This document shows, piece after piece, positions 24,707 to 34,400 of a stretch of DNA of 64,000 bases. The notes under the pieces are model-generated. The model was given only the letters and a program-made list of their open reading frames with translations, searched no databases and was not told the origin of the DNA. The stretch lies in the NCBI GenBank assembly GCA_948470475.1, contig OX419336.1, forward strand, positions 3,016,235 to 3,080,234, read 5' to 3'. Source of the DNA: Galaxea fascicularis (taxonomy: Eukaryota > Cnidaria > Anthozoa > Scleractinia > Euphylliidae). Positions within the stretch are counted from its first letter, which is position 1, and every line of letters starts with the position of its first letter. A program made the position numbers and the translations under genes.

Positions 24707-27700
24707 TAAAAGCTTAAAAAAAACGACCTCCTACAATTACATTAGGCAAAAAACAGTAAATTACAGTTACATGTCTTAATAAAACATCAATTCTTATTCT
24801 ACAAGTATTAAAAGAACACTGTTTTACAATTCCTGCCGATTTAAAAAGCACTCAGTCAAACTTAGAGAGAGTAGATTTAAATAAAAAAACCAATCAAGTC
24901 GAATTAAAAATAATAATAATAAGGCATTCATAAAGCACCCTTCCCCAAGTGTCCAAAGGGCTATTTACAAAGTCAAAGTTATAAAACATCAATTAAAAGT
25001 CACGTCATGTCTTGGGCCTGAGAACATAAAGGGACCACCGGTACCACTGCCTGTTTGCTGTACGTTTGTAGCATGATTCTTTTAGATCGAGATGCTTTTC
25101 GTTTAGCTTCATCGTGACTTAATGCAACGCAGTAATGTGACGTAAAACGTAGGCTTTGAGAACAAATTCCTCGTCACATGAGTCTGGAAGTATTCACGAA
25201 TCTTACAAACTGTACAATGTATTTCTCAGCGTAACGTGTTGTCGGGACCAGTATCCAGAACATCTTATATCAGAATGGGACAAATGGGATAAAGATCGCA
25301 ATTCGGAGAACGATAGACCAGGTATGAAGGGAAATAATTGAAAACCATGACTGACATGGAGCCGTCGTCTTGCCTACACCTGCTGTCAGGTTATTTGTAA
25401 AACAGTCGATGGATAAGTACTTTCGATATGTACTTTATTTAGCACAGAATTCACAAAGCTAACACTTACTTAGTATTACAGATTCTGCAAAGAAAAGTTG
25501 GCTCTAATCTTTTAAGGATGGTTATATGAATTCGTTTGGTCTTAAATTTCCTGCCGGGTTGATAGTCTTCATCGTGGCATCTGCCGTGTCCACAGATAAG
25601 CCGAGGTGGAATCAAATCACTAAATTCAAATCTAGGATTAGTAAGAACTTGACCTAGCGATGAATATGTTAAGGACGTACGAGGGCTCGCTCAACCGGAA
25701 GTTTGAAACAGATGATTCATAGTTTGAGTTGTTGTTGGTCCTAATAACTCAATAGTTCAACTTTTAACTCTAGATCTCTGATTCCTTTTTTTTTTTTCAG
25801 ACGTCTTCCCAAGTGACCAGTATTTTATTGTATTCGAGTTCTCTAACGGTGGTCGGGACTTGGAAAGCTTCGAGTTTAGCGCCCTGTCAGAGGCTTGGAG
25901 CGTACTGCACCAGACAGCGCTTGGTTTAGCGGTAGCGGAGAACGCTCTGGAGTTTGAACATCGTGATCTGCACTGGGGAAATGTGCTGATCTCTTGGACT
26001 GACGAAGCGTTCCTCGAAAGCTGTTTGATGGGAGAGAAAAAGGTGGTGCCGACGTGTGGAGTTAGTGTTAGTTTGATAGACTTCACTCTCTCACGGTTGA
26101 AGAAAGGTGAGAGGATTCTAACTTACGTGAAGCGTGAACCATTAACTAATATATTCCGTTAGTATTGTGAGAAATTGTTCTGCGATCATTGAGTTTAAGT
26201 GATTCGTGACTAGTGATCGCCGTGTTGACAGATGAATTAGTCGTTGTGCAATGGCAAACAATTATCGTATGACATTTTTTAAGGTATCAGCCAACCCAAC
26301 GGGGTCGTCTGCGCGCGGATCGTTCTAGCGCTCTTTGTTTGAACACAAACCCCCATAAACCGTATATTTTCTGAAAGCTGAGTAGTCATGCCTACAGGTA
26401 ATTCCCTTTAAAAGGTAAAAAACTTTAATGCGCTTACAAAAGGAGGAGGTTTTTGTAAAACTAAGTGTTTTCATTCATTAAGTTCCACGCTCACCAAAAA
26501 CAAACGGAAGAAAATGATTAACACGGCTTTCATTTCTTCACACGTCTGCCTAAAAAACTGTGTCTCAGATTTCTCGAAAGCGCGCTCGTTTTATTTTTAC
26601 AACCAAATATATTTGGAGATGAGAAATTATTGCCACCGCCAGTGGAAAATAGGCTATAACTTTAAAATGAAAAGACAAATTAAAATTCGCAGACACGGTT
26701 TTGTAGGTGAGCTATCTGACAACAATTTGACCAAATTTCAGCCAAATTGATCCAGGTGCTGCCGACTTGGAGTCCAAAATGCATGCACATCTCGCCTGAA
26801 TTTTGATTTCGAGAAACAAGGGAAAATAGAATTTCGACCATAATGGGATTAGCGTCAAGCAAATGAAGTGTTAATTGATAAAAGAAAGTATCAGTTTTCG
26901 TGAACAATAGCAGTTTGACAGATAAACAAGAAACAGACAAATTTTCGCAGCGGTGGGAAACTATCTCCGGATCTCCTTGAGAGAAAGCCACCTCCAAGAC
27001 CGGCGCAACAATTTATTCCTCGAGGTTAGTAAACACCGAATCATTTGACTGACTTCTCAAATAGTTCCGATTACACGCAGCTATGAAAACATCTTCATGA
27101 CTTTATCTTTAATTATAGCTAGGTTTCTAGCGATGCCAAACCCAAGAAAGCGCTCGCGAACTGCAGATAACAGTCCGGCGCCCGTGGATATCGGTGGATG
27201 TCCACTGGTATCCCGTTTGTCGATTTCTTGTAGCCATTCCTCTTGGTTGTAAAAGGAACCCTGGTCGCTCGAAGCGAGGTCTGCTGCCGCTTCAACGCTA
27301 AATGCTTTATTCCCTTTATTTTTCCTTGGCTTTGACGAAGAAAAGGGACACGATCTTTTTTCTTTTTCGAAGACATTTGTAGATCGCGCGTGTTTTGTGA
27401 AACAGACATACATGTGTTTCCCTGTCACGTAATCTCTCCTTATTTGACAACGCAATGACAGGAAGTTGTCAGCAGCTAATTAGAATAATTAAGACGGCAA
27501 AATTGTTTTCGCTCAATAACTTCCCGTACGAAAAACATTTTTTTGTGGAATTTTTTTTACGTGAAAGCTACTTCCAAGATCTATCGAAACATATAGAAAT
27601 CCAAAATTATGAAAAACGCTCAATTTTGGGTTGGCTGATACCTTAAGGTGTGGAAAATCGGTGATTCGAGTGAGAGAAGTGAGAGATCTGTGAGCCGTGT

Positions 27701-29357
27701 AATTTGAGCGAGAGTACAGTTGTAACGAAGAAAACCTAACTTGGAAAGTAATACAGCGTGAAGTGTCGGAACCTAGCGGACTCGTTGGTCTCATTTCCGA
27801 TAGTATCACCCAACTAGTGGCCTAATGCGAATCCTGCGTTTTGATTGGCTACACTACACGAGGACTATTAGTCGAGTAGCAATCGAGCGTGACGCTTTCT
27901 TTCGTTTTATTCCCAAATGTATATTTCTTCAACTTGCATTTGCTAACTTTATTATTGCCTTTTCTGTCCGACTAGTTGGGTGATACTAAAGCAATTAGAC
28001 CCTTTGCCCTCAAGGGCCACTGGTCAATAGCCTATTCAGCTTCGCCTTATGGGCTATTGACCGTAGCCCTTGCGGGCTTCGGGTCTAATTGTTAATTGGT
28101 CAGTGCGTGTGTAATCTCATAACTCACGGATGACGTCAAAACGTGCTAAGAACAAAGAAGCACGTTACCAGCCGCTGGCGAGTAACGTGACTGATTCTTA
28201 CCACGTTTTGGCGTCCTCCCTTCGTTACCCGAGTATACACGCTGTGACAAATGGAATCTGTTTGTTTATACATTTTTTCTTACTTTCATTGACTCGTGAC
28301 GTCATTCGTGCGTCTTTTCTTTAATCGCAAATTTGTCTTGACCAATCAAAACGCGAGGTTCCATTGTATAACGTTGAATAGAACAGCTCTCGTTTTCTGC
28401 AAGTTTTAACCCAAGCAGGGCACTTCTTCGTTCTCAGGCTGTCTGAACACGTTACAGATCAATTCGAGAGGGTACAGGGGGAGGGGTACGGGAGAAGGGA
28501 GGGTGGGAACTGTAGTTCCAAAAGGGAGGCGAAAAATCAGGAGCGGAAGCAGCACGCTATAGCTTGGGAGCTCGAGAGAAAAGGTATGCGAGACGGGAGA
28601 TTTCTCTTACTGACTTCCTGTGACATGTTCCGGACAAGGGGGTAGATTTCTTTCTCCCCCCCCCCCCACCCCCTCCCCCTTTGTCCGGAACATGCCACTG
28701 GAAGTCAGATGGACGTTAACTGCTTTATATGCCATGTTATTTGCTTTATCCGTTGCAGATGGTTTGACTGTGTTTTGTAACTTAGCGGAAGACGAATCCC
28801 TGTTTACTGGCAAAGGCGATTACCAGTTTGATGTGTATCGCCTTATGAAAAAGGCAACACGGTACGCTTATGTTTTAATACTGATCTTTATTTTACTCTA
28901 GCTTTTCACGTGTATTAAAGTAACGGAAAAAGACGTTTCTAGTGAGGGATGGTTCTAGGTTTTGATTAAGTTCGGATGAAATCCAATGATGAAAACTCTC
29001 TACATTTTTTCTGTGCTTATTGGTGCTCGTTATCACGCCGTTCCAACTTTTCCGGAATCAATGAATAAAATCCTAACGAGTGAGCACTCTTCTTGTTTTG
29101 TATTTAGTTTGTTTACTTTTTTCAAAAGGAAATGAAACTTCATCTGTTATGTGATGTATTACTTCAATAGGAATGACTGGGAGCAGTTTGAGCCTCACAC
29201 CAACGCACTTTGGTTACACTACCTCGCCGATAAGATGCTGAAAAGGAAGAAATATCCTAACAAAGACAAAGACATGGAAGCCAAGCTTAAGAGGTTTTTA
29301 AGACAAGCGAGGAAATGTTCTTCCGCTACCGAGATCGTCCAAGAATTTTTCGACTGA
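19517..29357 (+). CDS. haspin: Haspin (histone H3 Thr3) serine/threonine kinase
   Basis: Eleven exons join in phase to 723 residues: 19517-19698, 20433-21327, 21841-21983, 22947-23037, 23680-23765, 24294-24330, 24454-24503, 25230-25321, 25801-26106, 28759-28861, 29171-29357. The N-terminus has a KTYGR motif resembling the conserved start of haspins, then a low-complexity Ser-rich region (about 60-400) from the large exon 2. The kinase domain fills the C-terminal part: glycine loop KIGEGVYGEVFQ (414-425), Lys437 in IAFK, the EILPEIVISKE helix, catalytic loop EHRDLHWGN with Asp581, and IDFTLSR with Asp619 where ordinary kinases have DFG. The DGDYQFDVYRLMKK-like segment and LWLHYL are also haspin hallmarks. 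Haspin phosphorylates H3 Thr3 at centromeres in mitosis. Human haspin is intronless, from memory; this one is not. All donors are GT. Introns 1, 5, 7 and 9 hold repeats. Confidence 0.93.
20045..20268 (-). mobile_element. 5'-truncated non-LTR retrotransposon fragment
   Basis: On minus, DVAIPGDYN followed by a KISSYSELKAGITRMW segment matches the C-terminal end of the element at 45690-47358 (DIAVPAD, then YHDLKREIGRLW). The next motif, VVIGALGS, continues in another frame, so a frameshift is present. The 5' break abuts a long ATT array. It lies in haspin intron 1. Confidence 0.7.
20270..20329. repeat. ATT/TAA microsatellite
   Basis: About 20 ATT units, one interrupted, lie directly at the 5' end of the truncated retrotransposon. 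Confidence 0.95.
23879..24033. mobile_element. MITE in haspin intron 5
   Basis: Inverted ends CTTACTAACC and GGTTAGTAAG enclose about 155 bp. A second mirrored block, ggtccatactgtaagttatgg on the left and its near complement on the right, adds to the fold-back. Confidence 0.7.
24081..24122. repeat. Short perfect hairpin in haspin intron 5
   Basis: CAATTTAGCGGGC and its exact complement are separated by 16 bases. No function is assigned. Confidence 0.6.
24668..25010. repeat. TAA array and degenerate retroelement tails in haspin intron 7
   Basis: An AAT array at 24668-24702 is followed by AT-rich sequence. A shorter AAT run near 24908 then leads into ggcattcataaagcaccctt and ccaaagggctatttacaaag, which resemble SINE-tail sequences. 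The boundaries are unclear. Confidence 0.4.
26283..27642. mobile_element. TTAA-flanked DNA transposon in haspin intron 9
   Basis: Inverted ends GGTATCAGCCAACCCAA (17 bp) at both termini are flanked by TTAA at 26279-26282 and 27643-27646, total 1360 bp. A TTAA duplication with ends starting GG suggests a Kolobok-like element rather than piggyBac; this is inference. A 124-codon minus-strand frame at 27081-27455 lies inside but matches no transposase I recognise, so the copy is probably non-autonomous. Confidence 0.75.
27803..27986. mobile_element. MITE with TA flanks in haspin intron 9
   Basis: Ends GTATCACCCAACTAGT and ACTAGTTGGGTGATAC are exact inverted repeats of 16 bp with TA on each side, 184 bp in total. 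Confidence 0.75.
27992..28092. repeat. Imperfect palindrome in haspin intron 9
   Basis: caattagaccc...gccactggtcaatagcc on the left mirrors gggctattgaccgtagccc...gggtctaattg on the right, about 100 bp. It lies 5 bp beyond the preceding MITE. Confidence 0.6.
28610..28708. repeat. Long hairpin just upstream of haspin exon 10
   Basis: A left arm from CTGACTTCC through catgttccggacaaggggg pairs with the right arm ccccctttgtccggaacatg...GGAAGTCAG. The loop contains a poly-C run. The stem is about 32 bp with small mismatches and ends 50 bp before the exon 10 acceptor. Confidence 0.7.
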
Positions 29358-29912
29358 AGTCTCCTCCAGCACGCAATAATTAAATGTTCTTCTAATCGCG
29401 AATCATCGTTCCTCCCTTTGCCGTTTGTCGACTTTGGAACGGACTGTTTTCTAGATTCCCTCAGCCATTCGAAGAGACACTGATTCAATTCAAATTTGCA
29501 GACACTATGAAACATTTTTATTTCATATTTTAGAATTTGCATTGTATGTTTTATCGTACACGAAGACGCTGCTAGCTTAAAGTTGTTATTTCTCTTAGTT
29601 AGCAAGAACAAAACTATGTAATGAACATGTAAATACAATAGTTAGCTTAAAACGTGTAATTAAATACATATTTTATCAACATACAGTGTAGCTTCTTTTC
29701 ACCCAGGGCCATGGCATAGTAGGTACTTGCCTGCAGTGCAGGGGTATTTTAGCCGGGACGCGCGCTCAGTTGTTTCACCGCCATCTTGAATCTTCGAGGA
29801 AGAGGAAGGTTGGGCAGAGAAAAAAATTGCTTCTAAGGGAGCCCGTCCGACCACTTCAAATCCAACATGGCGGTGCGGTCAACGGCTTGACAAGGTAACT
29901 CGCGCTCCCTAA

Positions 29913-30090
29913 AGCCCGCCGCACACGTGAGGAAAGAGCTGAGCAAAATTCCTCGCGAAGCAGTTAGCTCAGCCGTTTCCTCACGTGTGCGGCAAATTTT
30001 CGGTGAGAAATTCGCCTCGCGAGGAAACGGCTGAGCTAACTGCCTCGCGAGGAATTTTGCTCAGCTCTTTCCTCACGTGTGCGGCGGGCT
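29913..30090. mobile_element. Almost fully palindromic MITE with TAA target duplication
   Basis: Arms AGCCCGCCGCACACGTGAGG... and their complement mirror each other for most of the 178 bp, with TAA at 29910-29912 and 30091-30093. The target duplication and the AGCC start match the element at 9616-9909. It appears nested in an older inverted-repeat element (about 29729-30120) whose ends share a cagtgcagg motif. Confidence 0.8.
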
Positions 30091-30795
30091 TAACTGAAAA
30101 CGACGCCTGCACTGTAGGCTAAATATGTACCAGCGACTTTCATGCACCAGGAGAACACAATATAAAATAAATCTGGAATAACATTGTCTTCCCTTCGTGT
30201 TACACCCAACCAAAAGGACGAATGGTTCCGGGGGGTAAACCAGTAAGGATACCCTCCCTCCCCGTTCTCGTTTTGGAGCACGATTACTGTCTGACTGGCA
30301 CGACACGAGGTCCAGTTACTAATTAATCGTACTAGTAACAATTTTGTAGAAAGATTTTGAGAACCTCCTTCGAGTGAAAAAGTCCGTGGTATGTTCCAAC
30401 AGTTTTAATTGACACGTGAATGATGTCTAATTAGGTGTCCAATTACAGGTATCCGATTACAAAAAGCTGTAACTGGATAGCTGTAATTGTTCTCGCCTGC
30501 AAATTACACGAATAATAGGCCCGCGAGAACCAGTCAGAATCGAAAATTTTGTTATAGATACGATTAGTTTAGTGCTAAAATCATAACTAGTGATAGCCAA
30601 GTCGAGAATTTTACTATAGCTACGTTTAAAACTGGAAATACGGTCAAATAATACTTTTCTGTTCCCTGTGCTCTGCGGAGGAGAGAAGGCCCTTTGTGTT
30701 TTGCATCGAGAAACTGGCAACAAATAAGCAAATTACATGACGTATATAAACAATAGTCTTCATTTGGCGCGAAAATATTTACATTGACATTGGAT

Positions 30796-30959
30796 ATTCC
30801 CCGGTAGCTGTAGTGTGCGTAGCTTGGCGGTTTTGTTGGGGTAAAACGCGTAAACACAAGCGGCGAAGCCGCGAGAGGCCTGGGGAGGTCGCTTGTGTTT
30901 ACGCACGTTTTACTCCAACAAAACCGCCAAGCTACGCAGGTACGCAGGTAGCTGGGGAA
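30796..30959. mobile_element. Fold-back MITE upstream of CFAP99
   Basis: Left arm ttccccggtagctg...gcgtagcttggcggttttgtt and its right-arm mirror, including aacaaaaccgccaagctacgc, enclose a short centre. TA flanks both ends. Confidence 0.7.
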
Positions 30960-31407
30960 TATTGAGTTACGTGATGTGTTTAAACCAATCGCGTGAGCGA
31001 AAATATTTGATAGATTATAAGTCCTCATACAACACGTACCAGAGCCCATCACATGGGCTCCTGCACGTACTTGCTGCATAAAAAGTACAGTACATAATAA
31101 TTATCATATATGAGGTATCTACCTTTTTTTGGGCACATACCGCTGATTCTTGGTTCATTGACTGTGGGTTCGTCAATATGCTTGAGAGAAGACTGGCACT
31201 AGTCTGTTGCTTAGGACAAAATTTACACAAACAATATGGCGTCTACCGTTGATAAAATTTAATCAGTGAGTTATTTAGTTTTTCGCGCATGATAGTAGCA
31301 ATTTTCTTTGGATCGTTGTATGCTGGCATAACGGAAAGGCAAAACATAAGGTTGACCAAGTGGTGTTTCGTAAAAAAAGTACGTGTATATAGGACATTGA
31401 AATCAAC

Positions 31408-34400
31408 ATGAACCATAAACATTTGCTGAGTTGCTGTGTTGAGATCTTGGATTCTTTCAACCCAAGGATACACGGGGTGTTAGAACACCTGAATTCTTGT
31501 TTAGCAACAAAACAGGTAAGCATAAATTTTATTGCTTTAACACAGAGGTCGGTTAAGCTTTTGTACATGCAATATCAGCGAATGCTAGCGATCCATGTAC
31601 CGGTTTTTTTTCTTTATAGGGACTTGAAGAAACTGATGAATCGTTTATCGCAGAAGTTTTCTCGGGATGTGTGCAGTACGCCAATATTTTAAAGGTCTTT
31701 GTCTTTGTCGTAAATTGATACTATAGTGATACAACCGCAATTTTTTTTGTATAAGATTTATATTGTCAATTCGAGCTAACAGCTACATGTAAACAAAAGC
31801 TTATACACTGGGCCTGTTGCCATGAGCCTCTCCATAAGTCTTGCCTGATTTGTAGTGTGATCAGCTAGCACATGGAAATAGGAGAATATTATTTATATGA
31901 AAAAAATATACTGCCAGCGTTTAGTAACTTTGGAAAGATTTTCTGCACGGCCCCATACACGAGTTATACATGCATCCCTGTCAAATCTTCTAACACTGCT
32001 CCAGTTTGAGTCACAAAATGCATTAATGTATGGGGCTCTGCGGAAATCTTGCCATAACTTTTTTGTGTGGTTTGTGACAGGTTGTTGTTGATGCATTTTA
32101 TGCAGATGCTGGTAAGACATCTTTGCGTGTCGACAGAAATGTTTATGCTGGTGAGTACATCCATGTTATGAAAGACCCATATTTTCATGTTCCAGTGCTG
32201 TTCTTTGTTTGTTTGTTTTTATTAATAAAATTGTAACACTTTAGGGATGTATGAGATAAAGTCTCAATTTCCTACCCAAAGTTGCCTCAGAATAATTTCT
32301 TTTCCAGGTTTAATTACGTGTAAGTCCCTGCATGACATCATTCTAACAGTAATACACTGTATTGATCTAGTCTGCAAAGTACACTTAACAGCTGTATGTG
32401 GTGGAACTTGACAAGAGCACAATTTCTACACAGCCCCATACATTAATCATACAGCTGTACATGCATTTCGTTACTCAAACTCTTCATTTTTAGAACAAGG
32501 TTTGTGTGACAGTGATGCATGTATAATTAATGTATCAACAGGGGCTGTGTGGAACTCTTTCCTGCAACAAGACCCTGTGCAATGCAACCAGAAGTCCAGA
32601 ACTCACACATGCATGTTTTAATGGTACATGTGTATGCCTCTTACAGTAGGCTTAAAGCTGTTGCGTGCAGTGGCAGTCAGCATTTGGAAAAAAAAAAGAC
32701 TTGTGCATGCAGACTGGGGAACAGTGTTAGGCTCATTGTCATATAATTATCTCAAAGTTACCAATTACTGAGTCACACCACTCACACTTTCAAAGGTTAA
32801 CATACTGTTATTTTTTACTTGTTTTATTGTGCTGATATTTCTCAGTTCTAGTGTACTTGGCACTGTACCGACTTGATGAACTTGGCATTGCACATTTCAG
32901 AAAATTTATTGTGAGCCATGAAACTAACAAGATGCACAGAGTAAGTGAGAGACAACTTAAGGTGGCCGAACACAGTTTTCAAGTGCCTGCCTAATACACC
33001 ATTACTTTAAAACTATTTATGCTTTGGCGCCCATTTTTTGCAAGAGCCAAGTTTAACTACTGAAGTATTTATTCTCGCATTTTGGCCAGGGTGTGTGCTG
33101 TTGTCATGGCAACAGGGCTGGTTAAAAACAAGGCTTAAAAATAGTTTTTGTTTATTTTAAAAAAAATCCAGTCGTTTGATTGTTTTCATTGTTTGCCCAC
33201 TACAAATTGACATTAAATCCGGTCTGTCAACACTGTTCTAATAAAATTTTGACATAGGCAATTTTCGTAATTCGCTGTAAATCGTTTTCTGTATTATTAA
33301 AAATTCCCTCTGTCAAAATTCCTATTTTTCTTGATAGATCATTCACGTGGTTGATGAACTATTTTCTTGCCAAATTTCATAAAATTCTAACGACTGGATT
33401 GTTAGAAATCGGCAAGTTTGTACAAAAGCAATCGGTCTCAATTTTTTGAGCAACTGCGCATGCGCTGCATTTAACTGGGTTCTTTCGATTCGGAAAAATC
33501 CGAGAATTGCTGGGTACTTTGCATCGTTACCTTCTCTAACATACCTTTGTTATAAAAGACTAAAGCCATCAGTGCACTGCGGTCAATTGTGAAGAAAATA
33601 GCAAAGATAGAGCGGGCATTGAGCAAATAAAATGATCGCTGTATCAACAGCATGTTTGTTTTTACAATCCTTGTGCTCGCGCTGAATCGCATCAGCAAGA
33701 GCACACGCGAAAAACTGTGTTCGGCCACCTTAATCTTTTTAAAGGAGCTCTGTTCCACTGTAAGATGCTAAAAAATGTCTTTAAATACTTATTATTATTA
33801 AATAATGAAGCCGCTTATTTATTCAGGACTTGTGTTACTGCACTGAGACTATTTACATGTACTATCCTCTGTTATGGATGACAAGGATGGAAATGGATTG
33901 CATTTTGAAAAATTTAGCCTAATTTTTTCAAATTCTCACACATCATCATGAAGCCATGGCCAAAAATGTACTATGGATGACTTTTCCTACAAAAAATAGA
34001 TTGATATCATTTTTCTCCTACATTTCAAGGGAAATTTTGGCATGATTAAAGGTCATTTAGTAGCAATTCTGAGAAGTTTAGGCCAGGAAACAGGAAAAAC
34101 CCCATGACTGTGCCTCTTTAAGTTTGATAAACTCATTATTAAATTTTAATTGCTAATTAGTGACATGTTAAACCACCCAACTTGCACAAATTCCATGATT
34201 GTACAACATCATATAAATTCTTGGTAATTTTGTAATAAATTGTTACAAAATCGTTTAAAGTACCTGATTTATGGGTTTGCCACATACATACAGTGTATGT
34301 AAATTATTTTTAAAGCACAAATTGTGAATAGGTCATTCAATAAACTTGTCGTTAAGTGTCGCTTTTTGTCATTTGCTAGTTTTTGTCATTCTTATTTAAT

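Larger units (their letters stand above)
29358..31407. other. Intergenic between haspin and CFAP99
   Basis: It holds the haspin 3' flank (an ATTAAA at about 29659 is a possible poly(A) signal), two fold-back elements listed separately, and the CFAP99 5' flank. A short hairpin, gtaccagagcccat with its near complement, lies at 31036-31073. A TATA-like gtatata lies about 20 bp before the CFAP99 start codon. No further gene was seen. Confidence 0.5.
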
